From: TWA4 sp964613155
GTDB taxonomy: Bacteria > Bacillota > Clostridia > Lachnospirales > Lachnospiraceae
Assembly (NCBI GenBank): GCA_964613155.1
Contig: CAZTHP010000088.1
Span: forward strand, 1-10,290
Length of the DNA: 10,290 bases
Direction: 5' to 3'
Positions 1-6,502 of the stretch are shown in pieces. The notes below the pieces were generated by a model that made no database searches, had not been told where the DNA came from, and worked only from the letters and a program-made list of their open reading frames with translations. The translations under genes and the position numbers were made by a program. The stretch's first letter is position 1; the number at the start of each line of letters is the position of its first letter.

Positions 1-43
1 GCTACCTTAACCCACCGTATAAAGCCAGTGGGATTGCGGTAGC
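1..43. repeat. Two-part hairpin at window edge
   Basis: GCTACC (1-6) is the exact reverse complement of GGTAGC (38-43), and nested inside it CCCAC (11-15) pairs with GTGGG (28-32). Together they can fold as a stem with an internal loop. There is no T-tract beside it inside the window, so it is not a clear terminator. It overlaps the end of the small basic reading frame at 7-148. It could be a mobile-element end, a 3' UTR hairpin or part of an RNA that continues beyond position 1. Confidence 0.35.
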
Positions 44-148
44 CACCTTTTCAAATTTTCTTTTAAACGTTCAATTCTCTTTCGTATTTGTCTTCCTGCC
101 TTGTGAACTAGTTTCGGAAAAATGATGATATATTTTGCTGTCTCTGCT
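7..148 (-). pseudogene. Possible remnant of a basic protein (transposase C-terminus?)
   Basis: Downstream of the serine dehydratase stop, one minus-strand frame stays open for about 47 codons and ends in TAA at 7-9. Its product is strongly basic and protein-like, with the stretch KLVHKAGRQIRKRIERLKEN followed by a Trp-rich end (KRWLPQSHWLY). No start codon or ribosome binding site lies between the stop at 149 and this stretch; the only in-frame Met codons are inside the serine dehydratase gene. The HKAGRQI-like pattern loosely recalls C-termini of IS1380/IS4-type DDE transposases, but this is a resemblance from memory only. It may equally be a chance open frame. Confidence 0.2.
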
Positions 149-811
149 TTAGGAAATGGGTTGCAGCAAAATACTGGTATGAATATTCGGTAATTTCTGA
201 ATTCGTTCATTGAGCTCTTGCTCTGCATTTCCATCTAATTCAATGGTCATAACCGCTAATCCACCTTTTTTCTGGCGTGAAAGTCGGAAATTGCAAATAT
301 TTGCGCCGGCACTGGCAGCAACTTCCGTAACGGCTGCAATCGTACCAGGTACATCTTGATGCAAAACAATCAAGGTCATTTTCTGCCCTGTAATATGAAC
401 GGCCATTCCATTTACTTCTGTAACCAGAATATTTCCACCGCCAATACTGCTGCCAAGCAAAGAAACTTGTTGTCCCTGCGCATCGGTCAAAGTAATATGT
501 GCAGTATTCGGATGAGCTTCTTCAATTTCACCAGTTGTGATCGTTACAGCAAGCCCTTGTTCTTCGGCAATTTCTGGAGCGTGACGGATTCTGGAATCAT
601 TCGTTTCCATTCCTAGAATACCCGCAATCAAAGCTTTATCGGTTCCGTGACCTTTGTAGGTTTTTGCAAACGAACCGTGCAGCAGGATTTCTGCACGAAC
701 GGGTTCTGTGCCAAGCAGTTTTCGTGTAATTCTTCCAATACGGGCAGCACCTGCTGTATGGGAACTGGACGGACCGATCATGACGGGTCCTAAAATATCA
801 AATACATTCAT
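149..811 (-). CDS. sdaAB: L-serine dehydratase, iron-sulfur-dependent, beta subunit
   Basis: This is the beta subunit of the two-subunit bacterial L-serine dehydratase, which deaminates L-serine to pyruvate and ammonia in the cytoplasm; the [4Fe-4S] ligands are on the alpha subunit. The 220-residue length is normal. Visible family motifs are IGPSSSHTAG near the N-terminus (residues 12-21), HGSFAKTYKGHGTDKA (45-60), HPNT (100-103) and GSSIGGGNI (120-128). A C-terminal ACT domain covers about residues 146-218 and probably has a structural or regulatory role. The ATG start has AGGGAG seven bases upstream. The stop is TAA. In many Firmicutes the alpha gene (sdaAA) follows directly, but no start for it is seen in the next 148 bases, which hold a doubtful remnant instead. 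Identity is secure from the motifs. Confidence 0.93.
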   Translation of the reverse strand: MNVFDILGPVMIGPSSSHTAGAARIGRITRKLLGTEPVRAEILLHGSFAKTYKGHGTDKALIAGILGMETNDSRIRHAPEIAEEQGLAVTITTGEIEEAHPNTAHITLTDAQGQQVSLLGSSIGGGNILVTEVNGMAVHITGQKMTLIVLHQDVPGTIAAVTEVAASAGANICNFRLSRQKKGGLAVMTIELDGNAEQELNERIQKLPNIHTSILLQPIS

Positions 812-848
812 CGTAGAACTCCCTTTATAATATAATAAGAATGATAAA

Positions 849-876
849 ATCTTAATACATAAAATCCCGTTTACAA
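849..876 (-). promoter_or_regulatory. Putative promoter of sdaAB
   Basis: On the minus strand, TTGTAA (871-876) and TAAGAT (849-854) are separated by 16 bases. Each box matches four of six consensus positions of a housekeeping sigma-A promoter. The distance to the sdaAB start is about 40 bases, leaving a short leader that carries the ribosome binding site. It is a weak match in AT-rich DNA. Confidence 0.35.
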
Positions 877-941
877 GGTAGAAGGAGCTTTGTTACATAG
901 CGAAAGCCAGGAGTACGACCCCTTTGATTGAAATACTACCT
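876..941. other. Structured non-coding segment upstream of sdaAB
   Basis: AGGTAG (876-881) pairs perfectly with CTACCT (936-941), and just inside AAGG (882-885) can pair with CCTT (921-924). GCTTT (887-891) with AAAGC (903-907) forms an inner hairpin. The interior is more GC-rich than its surroundings (around AGCGAAAGCCAGGAGTACGA). The combination suggests a folded RNA or the end of a mobile repeat, not random AT-rich spacer. It lies just upstream of the suggested sdaAB promoter, so it is not obviously part of that transcript. No known RNA family was recognised. Confidence 0.3.
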
Positions 942-1367
942 CAAAAAATGGTATATTGGAAAGATTTTCGTCATAGACGCGTTCTATTATAACGGAAAAG
1001 AAGTATTTCGAAAAGATAAAATTGCAGTAAAATTCAGCCAAAATTCAATATCCAAAATCGAATAATAATATCGCAGTACAAAGCATAGAAAAAACTTATG
1101 AATCTGTATTCTGTGAATCTATATTCTGTATTTAAAAGGGTTCTATTTTTTCTATTGGAAATGCAAAAACAAATAAAAACAGATCAAAGACAAATGACAT
1201 AAGGGAACGAAAGGCAAGGAAATGTTCAAGCAGTCCAAGCAGTAAGGAAATGGACTGTTTTACAAGGAAAGCAATACAGCAAAACGAAACAATAAAACAA
1301 TTGCAAAAATGTGAGAACAAAATTTCTCCCAAAATTTCTCAGCCCCAATTTTGTTCAAATTCAACAC
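942..1367. other. AT-rich gap with no recognisable gene
   Basis: About 425 bases of AT-rich spacer. Open minus-strand frames here (1132-1332, 1260-1553) give Phe/Leu-rich products typical of translated T-tracts, start at TTG or lack a good ribosome binding site, and overlap each other, so they are not called. A short tandem repeat lies at 1100-1129, and CAAGCAGT is repeated directly near 1230-1245. No terminator, tRNA or coding signal was seen. Confidence 0.6.
1100..1129. repeat. Two tandem copies of a 15-bp unit
   Basis: GAATCTGTATTCTGT (1100-1114) is followed without a gap by GAATCTATATTCTGT (1115-1129), one mismatch apart. This looks like a local duplication in non-coding DNA. No function is apparent. 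Confidence 0.7.
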
Positions 1368-1396
1368 TTGCTTTTCAAAAATATCTGTGTTATAAT
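1368..1396 (+). promoter_or_regulatory. Strong extended -10 promoter for the MATE leader
   Basis: TTGCTT (1368-1373) and a perfect TATAAT (1391-1396) are separated by 17 bases. The -10 box is preceded by TGT, giving an extended -10 (TGnTATAAT). Transcription should begin near 1403, producing a leader of about 215 bases before the MATE start codon. It is the best promoter match in the window. Confidence 0.7.
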
Positions 1397-1418
1397 CCGT
1401 TTTCGAAAATTGAAAAAA

Positions 1419-1503
1419 CGTTGTAATCGTTAGATGTAAATCCAGCAACAATATATGCGTGTGATCTAAAGCAGCTTGTCTGTCAAGATTACACGCTTTT
1501 TTT
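1419..1503 (+). promoter_or_regulatory. Transcription attenuator: terminator with competing antiterminator
   Basis: The terminator stem pairs GCGTGTGATCT (1457-1467) with AGATTACACGC (1486-1496), 11 pairs including one G-U, followed by seven Ts (1497-1503). Two alternative pairings would break it. TGTAATC (1422-1428) is the exact complement of GATTACA (1487-1493) in the right arm, extended by CG/CG (1419-1420 with 1494-1495) around a bulged T. TTAGAT (1430-1435) is complementary to ATCTAA (1464-1469), overlapping the left arm. No plus-strand gene lies upstream, so the terminator belongs to the MATE leader or to a free-standing RNA of about 100 bases. The architecture is that of a riboswitch or protein-controlled attenuator. 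No known riboswitch class was recognised. Confidence 0.6.
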
Positions 1504-1515
1504 ACGCAAGTAGCG

Positions 1516-1566
1516 ATGAAAATGCGGTACTTGCACAAGCATTTGAGAAGCACCGCGATAACTTGA
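1516..1566 (+). CDS. Possible 16-codon leader peptide in the MATE 5' leader
   Basis: ATG at 1516 opens a 16-codon frame (MKMRYLHKHLRSTAIT) ending in TGA at 1564-1566, between the attenuator and the MATE gene. Its start lies in the loop of a hairpin formed by GCAAGTA (1506-1512) and TACTTGC (1528-1534). GCGGT (1524-1528) can alternatively pair with ACCGC (1552-1556). Its stop codon begins the next hairpin. The Lys-Met-Arg near the N-terminus is a basic-X-basic triplet, the kind known from macrolide-stalled leader peptides such as those of erm genes. The ribosome binding site is poor, so translation is uncertain. It may be a chance frame. Confidence 0.28.
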   Translation: MKMRYLHKHLRSTAIT

Positions 1567-1595
1567 GAAACTCACAGCGCGTGTTTCTCATAGTT
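1560..1595 (+). promoter_or_regulatory. Hairpin just upstream of the MATE ribosome binding site
   Basis: AACT plus TGAGAAAC (1560-1571) pairs with GTTTCTCA (1583-1590) and AGTT (1592-1595): 12 base pairs with one bulged T at 1591. It ends five bases before the AAGGAAAGGA ribosome binding site at 1600-1609. It has no T-tract, so it is not a terminator. It could position or shield the translation start, but no direct pairing with the ribosome binding site is visible. Confidence 0.5.
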
Positions 1596-1618
1596 GTCGA
1601 AGGAAAGGATTGAACAAT

Positions 1619-3015
1619 ATGAACAAAAACGAAATTGCAACCACGAATAAGATGGCCGTAATGCCGGTCAACAAGCTGATGCTTAATATGGGAATTCCCA
1701 TGATCATTTCCATGATGCTGCAGGCAGTTTATAATATCGTAGACAGTGCTTTTGTGGCAAATATGGAAGGAACAGGAGAGTTAGCGCTGAATGCTTTGAC
1801 GTTGGCTTTTCCTGTCCAGATGCTGATGGTAGCGATTGGGATTGGTACGGGTGTCGGGGTAAATGCCTTGCTTTCTAAAAGTATGGGACAGGGCGATTTA
1901 AAGAAAGCTTGTCAAGCTGCTGGAAATGGTGTTTTTTTAATGACCGTTATCTATGCCGTCTTTTTACTATTCGGCTTATTGGGAACCGACCTTTATATTG
2001 CCTCGCAAACACAGAACCCGATAATCGCTGAAATGGCTTCGGATTATTTACAGATCTGCTGCGGCTGGTCCTTTGGAATCCTGTATTTCTCTCTTTATGA
2101 AAAGGTACTGCAGGCAACTGGAAAGAGTCTATATTCCACAATCGCACAGATTGCAGGTGCTGTTATCAATATCATTTTAGATCCGATTCTGATCTACGGT
2201 TGGTTTGGCTTTCCGGCAATGGGAGTAAAGGGAGCTGCTTATGCAACCATTATCGGACAGATTGCGTCTGCGGGATTGGGATTTTTCTTTCATTTAAAAG
2301 TCAATCGCGAAATCCAGAATCGTCTCTCAGATCTCAAGCCGTCAAAAGGCATTATTAAAGGAATCTATTCCATTGGTTTTGCCGCGATCATCGCACAGGC
2401 ACTTATGTCGGTCATGACTTACTTGTTAAATGTTTTATTCGTCCGCATAGGTGAAAATGTTGTAACCGCATATGGTTTATACTATAAGATTCAGCAGTTT
2501 ATTTTATTTGCTGCTTTTGGCCTGCGAGATGCAATTACACCGATTGTTTCCTTTAATCACGGTTTCGNNNNNNNNNNAGCAAAAAACGTGTACAGGACGG
2601 TATTAAATATGGTATGATGTATACATTGGGGATTATGTTGATTGGTTTTATAGGACTTGAAATTTTTGCAGCTCCTTTTGCAGGTATTTTTGGATTATCC
2701 GGCGAAACGAAAGAACTGTGTATTCAGGCAATGCGTATTGTTTCGATCAGTTATCTATTTGCCGGTGCCAATATTGCATTCCAGGGAATTTTCCAGGCGT
2801 TAGACAGCGGAGTAGAGTCTTTGATTATTTCTGTTTGCAGACAGTTTTTATTTGTCATTCCGACCGCATATGGATTTGTAGAACTGATTCGAGCAGGAAT
2901 CTGCCAAACCGGCGTGGTATGGACAACTTTTATCATTGCAGAAGGATTATCCGTAATCGTATCCATTTTCTTTATGAAAAAAGTTGCGCATCATAAAATT
3001 TCTGTTATGAATTAG
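1619..3015 (+). CDS. MATE-family multidrug/Na+ (or H+) efflux protein, split by assembly gap
   Basis: An integral membrane exporter of the MATE superfamily, which expels cationic drugs or metabolites in exchange for Na+ or H+. The first part contains hydrophobic helices and family features such as VDSAFVA, a region reading NALLSKSMGQGD, and SFNHGF before the gap. The part after the gap resumes with SKKRVQDGIKYGMMYT, the usual continuation of a MATE protein. The two halves are in different frames only because the gap is given as 10 Ns; 5 or 8 unknown bases would restore the frame and give about 463 residues, a normal length. The ATG at 1619 is chosen over the in-frame TTG at 1610 because AAGGAAAGGA (1600-1609) is nine bases before it and abuts the TTG. 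The stop is TAG. The gene has its own promoter and attenuator-like leader. Substrate unknown. Confidence 0.9.
2568..2577. other. Assembly gap (10 Ns)
   Basis: Ten ambiguous bases inside the MATE gene. Frame arithmetic shows the number of missing bases must be 2, 5, 8 and so on (2 modulo 3), so 10 is a placeholder length. The apparent frameshift and the apparent second start at 2614 are artefacts. Confidence 0.95.
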
Positions 3016-3188
3016 AGAATTTTGTTGTAAAATTAGATGATGAACCAAGTAATTCTTTGAAGTTTTCAATTTTCAAATTTCAAAAATGTAAACCAAGAGA
3101 GCTTCCAAGAAATTAGAAACGGTTTGAATGATTGGTTACTCCTATAAAATGTAGGAAGTTGCAGCTGTAATCCCCGCAATCTCACGGG

Positions 3189-3217
3189 TTTTCATTTGAC
3201 TTTTCAAATGATACAAT
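3189..3217 (+). promoter_or_regulatory. Promoter with operator-like inverted repeat upstream of DUF2284 gene
   Basis: An extended -10 box TGATACAAT lies at 3209-3217, with a weak -35 (TTTTCA, 3189-3194) 17 bases upstream. Between the boxes sits a perfect 7-bp inverted repeat, CATTTGA (3193-3199) and TCAAATG (3204-3210), with a 4-bp spacer. A dimeric regulator bound there would block or modulate the promoter. The position supports an operator; the identity of the regulator is unknown. Confidence 0.4.
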
Positions 3218-3251
3218 AAAGGAAATTAATTTCAAAAGGGGAAGGAATATT

Positions 3252-3794
3252 ATGGCAGTAGATTTTAACGAATTAAAAGAATTAGCGTTTGAATGCGGTT
3301 TTTCACATGTAGGAGATCTGGATGCGGATACGATTCAGGTAAGACCGGAAGTGCGCAGTGCATGTGCTGTAAACAAATGTCAGGCTTATGGAAAAAACTG
3401 GGTCTGTCCTCCGGCCTGCGGAACACTGGAGGAATGCGGTGAACGGATTCACCAATACAAAAAAGGCTTGATTCTTCAGACAACAGGAGAACTGGAAGAT
3501 AGTTTTGACCTGGAAGGAATGGAAGAATTAGGAGAGAAGCATTCGAAAACATTTGACAAGTTTGCAGATCTGGTCAGAAAACAGTATCCGAATGCATTGA
3601 TTTTGGGAGATGGTGCCTGCAAACGCTGCAAAACCTGCACTTACCCCGATGCACCTTGTCGTTTTCCGGAACGTCAATCTTCTGCAATGGAAGCTTATGG
3701 CATGGTTGTCAGTGAAGTATGTCAGCTGAATCAGATTCCTTATTATTATGGACCTGGCACTTTGACCTTAGTCGGCTGTATTTTAGTAGAGTAG
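3252..3794 (+). CDS. DUF2284 cysteine-rich predicted metal-binding protein
   Basis: A 180-residue soluble protein of the DUF2284 (COG5423-type) family, whose biochemical role is not established. It has 12 cysteines. Eight form two clusters: Cys38, 43, 52 and 56 (with the motif WVCPPACG), and Cys123, 126, 129 and 136 (CKRCKTCTYPDAPC). Such spacing suggests binding of iron-sulfur clusters or zinc, which is inference. No signal peptide or membrane segment is seen. The ATG start has AAGGGGAAGG seven bases upstream. The stop is TAG. It appears to be monocistronic, with its own promoter and operator-like repeat, and a shared terminator downstream. It faces the MFS gene of the methyltransferase cluster; a link to that cluster is possible but unproven. 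Confidence 0.85.
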   Translation: MAVDFNELKELAFECGFSHVGDLDADTIQVRPEVRSACAVNKCQAYGKNWVCPPACGTLEECGERIHQYKKGLILQTTGELEDSFDLEGMEELGEKHSKTFDKFADLVRKQYPNALILGDGACKRCKTCTYPDAPCRFPERQSSAMEAYGMVVSEVCQLNQIPYYYGPGTLTLVGCILVE

Positions 3795-3886
3795 GAAAAA
3801 TCAGAATAAGAACATATATTCTATCTATGTGTCATAGGATTTTCCGACAGATTTTCCAATGGATTCGGATTGAATGATAGAAAATC

Positions 3887-3936
3887 AAAAAAGGCTGAAA
3901 AAGCAGGGAATGAACCTTGCTTTTCCAGCCCTTTTT
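3887..3936. terminator. Bidirectional rho-independent terminator
   Basis: GGCTGAAAAAGCA (3893-3905) pairs with TGCTTTTCCAGCC (3918-3930), 13 positions with a single A-C mismatch on the plus strand (a G-U pair on the minus). A run of six As (3887-3892) precedes it and five Ts (3932-3936) follow one base after it. It therefore serves both the DUF2284 gene (plus) and the converging MFS gene (minus). Confidence 0.85.
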
Positions 3937-4002
3937 ATTTTTCTTTATGAAATCATTCTGCAAGCGCTGCACATTACATCAACGCGTTTGCATCCTTTAC
4001 TT

Positions 4003-5187
4003 TCAATTCTTTTGCTTGGCTGTCAGAATCGGATAGAGGATCGTAATCACAATTGCGCCGATTAAGGTGATGAAAAAAGTTGAGGTAATCTGATCGGTTC
4101 CCAAAAGATTCATCATTCCAGTTGCTGCATAAGTAGAGAAAAATCCGCCGATTGCATAGGCAGCAGTTGCAATACCGATTGCATCATCAATACGAGTAGG
4201 CGCTAAAGCAGCACCATGTCCATAGGAAAAGGCGAGTGCGATTCCGTATGCACCACCTGAGAAAAACATCGCCACAAAGGTAAGATATAAATTTGCTTGA
4301 AAATACAGGATTGCAAACGATACGATCAACATAATACTGCTGAGTGTTAAAAGATGTTTCTTAAGTTTGCTATATAAACCTCCAAATAAGAAGGAAAATA
4401 CCATACTGCCTAGTGTACAGGAAGCGCTTACCATACCCGCAGTTGTGGTGTTTCCAAGGCCATGTTCGGCAATATAGGTGGAGGAAAAATTTGCTACAAT
4501 ATTGAAGCATAAGGTAATCAATGCCACGATGATAATCGTAATCCAAAATTGAAAGCTGTAAGGCTCTTTCTTGGCAGCGAAAGCTTCTGTGCCAGAATCC
4601 TGGTTCTGATTTTGTTCCTGTTTCGGATCCATATGCGGAAGAAATAAGAGAAATAAGATTACCATCGGAATGGCGATATAATAGTAACGATATGCACCTT
4701 TCCAGTCAGAAGCTGCCAATACACCAGAAGATAAACTGGCGATGGTGCCGAAAATAGACATGCCGCCATTGAAGATGCCTGTCATCCAATTCCGTTTTTC
4801 TTCATCGACATAAATATCAGCAATCAAAGTAACTGCAGACACATTGATCAGGGCAATGGCGATTCCGTAGAGCGTACGCATGGTCATTATATAGTAAATA
4901 TTATCAATTGCGACACCAAAGATCGATGAGACAGCAAATAATAGACCACCAAACAGCATGATTGTTTTTTTAGAAAAATATCGGAATAACTTACTGGCAC
5001 ATAACGATACTAAAAAAATAACAAACAAGGGACCGGATACGATATAGTTCACCAGACCAATCTGTTCCGGAAAAGATGCATAGATATTGGCAATAATCGG
5101 ATAAATCGCATTATCACCCATGACTGCGATATCTGCACTTAACAGAGCGATGATGCATAAAATTTGTTTTCTTTTTGTAAATTCCAT
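4003..5187 (-). CDS. MFS transporter
   Basis: A 394-residue major facilitator superfamily permease with about 12 hydrophobic helices and the typical hydrophilic central loop (about residues 185-213, rich in Gln, Asn and charged residues) between helices 6 and 7. Loop 2-3 is a degenerate form of the MFS signature, with basic residues (FRYFSKK), and helix 4 contains MRTLYGIAIALI, like the family's conserved Arg motif. The start is placed at the ATG at 5187 because AGGAG lies eight bases upstream; the upstream in-frame ATG at 5202 overlaps that ribosome binding site. It is the last gene of the minus-strand set PucR-UroD-MFS, 149 bases after the UroD-like gene, with a hairpin between. The neighbourhood suggests uptake of the methylated substrate or export of the demethylated product. 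Substrate specificity cannot be read from sequence. Stop TGA, ending at a strong shared terminator. Confidence 0.88.
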   Translation of the reverse strand: MEFTKRKQILCIIALLSADIAVMGDNAIYPIIANIYASFPEQIGLVNYIVSGPLFVIFLVSLCASKLFRYFSKKTIMLFGGLLFAVSSIFGVAIDNIYYIMTMRTLYGIAIALINVSAVTLIADIYVDEEKRNWMTGIFNGGMSIFGTIASLSSGVLAASDWKGAYRYYYIAIPMVILFLLFLPHMDPKQEQNQNQDSGTEAFAAKKEPYSFQFWITIIIVALITLCFNIVANFSSTYIAEHGLGNTTTAGMVSASCTLGSMVFSFLFGGLYSKLKKHLLTLSSIMLIVSFAILYFQANLYLTFVAMFFSGGAYGIALAFSYGHGAALAPTRIDDAIGIATAAYAIGGFFSTYAATGMMNLLGTDQITSTFFITLIGAIVITILYPILTAKQKN

Positions 5188-5246
5188 TTTGACACTCCTC
5201 ATGATTTTTTATTTCTTATGATCTCGTAGTTTGATTCATTTTTTGG

Positions 5247-5278
5247 TTTCCCAAAAGATACTTTCTTCGTTTGGGAAA
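5247..5278. repeat. Perfect 9-bp inverted repeat between UroD-like and MFS genes
   Basis: TTTCCCAAA (5247-5255) and TTTGGGAAA (5270-5278) are exact reverse complements with a 14-base loop. On the minus strand it forms a hairpin downstream of the UroD-like stop and upstream of the MFS start, with no T-tract after it. It could be an RNA-stability or processing hairpin that sets unequal expression of the two genes, or an operator. Confidence 0.6.
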
Positions 5279-5336
5279 TTTGGCTAAAGCCTTGTAGTCG
5301 GAAAAGATAGAACTGCCGGCTCTAATCCAGAAAGCA

Positions 5337-6395
5337 CTATCGATTGATACACAAGCGAGCCGCCTCATAACAATATTTTCGAAAATCGATGGACCGTGTT
5401 TCCGGCATAACGTCAATAAAGTTTAAGGCAACTTTCCCACTAGAGCCATATTCTTCACAGATTCGGTCGACGTATTGTTTGGCTTGTTCTTCATCTGGAT
5501 CTTCAATAATGATATAGGTATCCCAAAGAAGTTGATCTCCGTATTGTTCGATCATTTCACAAAACTGATCACGGACTGCATCCAACTGAATCTGCCATGC
5601 ATCTGCACCTGTTGCCAGATAAGCGGGAAGAAGCAGGGAACCGTTGCCACAGCTGTGATGAATAAAATACATATTTAAACTGTGACAATAATCTACAAGC
5701 TCTTTCAAACGAGGAACGATAAGCTTCATAACCGTATCCAGTGAGAAAAATGGTGCATATTGCGCAGACCAATCATCGTGAAACAGGATAACATCACATC
5801 TTAAATCGTCATGATAGTGCTGCATCACTTGCTTATTATATAAGAGCAATGCATCCATAAAAGCTTCCACTTCTTCTGAATCCTCGATCAGCGATGTGGC
5901 TGCATTTTCAAATCCCATCACAGCAATCAGCCGTTCAAAGAATCCTGTGATCATAATTCCTTTGCGCATCCGATCTGGATCCAGATTTTTATAGATTCGG
6001 GCTTCTGCTTTCCAATCCCAACTTTCTACATCCGGCCATTCCATTTCCCGCCACTGGCTGATATCAGATAAGATTCGACACTCAGGGTCAACAAAAGAGG
6101 GGAGCATCGGATTATTCGTAACAGGAATCCAACGGACCCCAAAGGAATCAATCCCTCCTTCGTATTTACAGGCGAAACAGTCTGGCACACATTCCGGATA
6201 AATGATATTGTAGTCCGCTTCGGGATTGGGTACCCAGCACAAAGGTTCGTGTTCAAAAAAACGCCGCATATTTTCCTTAGGCGTAATCGGAGTGTTTAAT
6301 TTTTCTACCGGATAAATTGGATCTCCGTAATTTGTACCAACAGACGGATAAATTCCGATAGTTTCTAACTCCCTTTCCTGAAAGGTAAACTGCAT
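5337..6395 (-). CDS. Uroporphyrinogen decarboxylase (UroD)-like, corrinoid methyltransferase-type protein
   Basis: A 352-residue soluble TIM-barrel protein of the UroD superfamily. Besides true heme-pathway UroD, the family includes MtaA/MtbA-type enzymes that move methyl groups from methyl-corrinoid proteins, and O-demethylase methyltransferases of acetogens. The methyltransferase type is favoured by the context (MttB-like gene, MFS, PucR regulator) and by HSCG at residues 247-250, matching the His-X-Cys zinc site. FHDDW near 205-209 is typical of this branch. The third zinc cysteine of MtaA-like proteins, normally in an APGCG-like stretch near the C-terminus, is not seen: the corresponding region reads LNFIDVMPET (324-333). 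ATG start with an excellent GGAGGTG six bases upstream. Stop TAG. It follows the PucR gene by 107 bases and may be co-transcribed. Whether it demethylates a substrate or transfers the methyl onward is open. Confidence 0.82.
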   Translation of the reverse strand: MQFTFQERELETIGIYPSVGTNYGDPIYPVEKLNTPITPKENMRRFFEHEPLCWVPNPEADYNIIYPECVPDCFACKYEGGIDSFGVRWIPVTNNPMLPSFVDPECRILSDISQWREMEWPDVESWDWKAEARIYKNLDPDRMRKGIMITGFFERLIAVMGFENAATSLIEDSEEVEAFMDALLLYNKQVMQHYHDDLRCDVILFHDDWSAQYAPFFSLDTVMKLIVPRLKELVDYCHSLNMYFIHHSCGNGSLLLPAYLATGADAWQIQLDAVRDQFCEMIEQYGDQLLWDTYIIIEDPDEEQAKQYVDRICEEYGSSGKVALNFIDVMPETRSIDFRKYCYEAARLCINR

Positions 6396-6420
6396 TTCAA
6401 CACCTCCAAAATATTTCGAT

Positions 6421-6435
6421 AAATTTTTGTTAACT
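6421..6435 (-). promoter_or_regulatory. Candidate shared regulatory motif upstream of UroD-like gene
   Basis: The minus strand reads GTTAACAAAAATTTA. It differs by one inserted base and one substitution from GTTAACATAATTTA at 8101-8114 in the pucR-mttB spacer. Finding near-identical motifs upstream of the genes likely to be controlled by the neighbouring regulator suggests a binding site, but AT-rich motifs recur by chance. Confidence 0.25.
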
Positions 6436-6502
6436 CTATCTTAGTATCTTTTGGGCCATCCGAAAATCCGTATAAGTTTACGAAAAGGAAGTCAGTCAAA
6501 TC

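Noticed and set aside
1..60. Cobalamin riboswitch fragment on the minus strand (CCACTGG and GGTGGG segments)
   Set aside because: A few bases resemble the conserved CCACTG...GGGAAGG part, but the upstream core expected for this riboswitch is not present in the 100 bases before it.
1132..1332. Hydrophobic 66-codon minus-strand frame in the spacer
   Set aside because: It starts at TTG without a ribosome binding site and its Phe/Leu-rich product is what translated A/T runs give; it overlaps another similar frame.
1260..1553. 97-codon minus-strand frame
   Set aside because: It runs antisense through the MATE promoter and attenuator, has no convincing start, and shows no recognisable domain.
3874..4065. 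63-codon plus-strand frame after the DUF2284 gene
   Set aside because: It is read through the bidirectional terminator and overlaps the end of the MFS gene on the other strand.
5216..5416. 66-codon minus-strand frame overlapping the UroD-like C-terminus
   Set aside because: It lies mostly in the spacer in another frame, spans the perfect hairpin, and has no ribosome binding site or domain.
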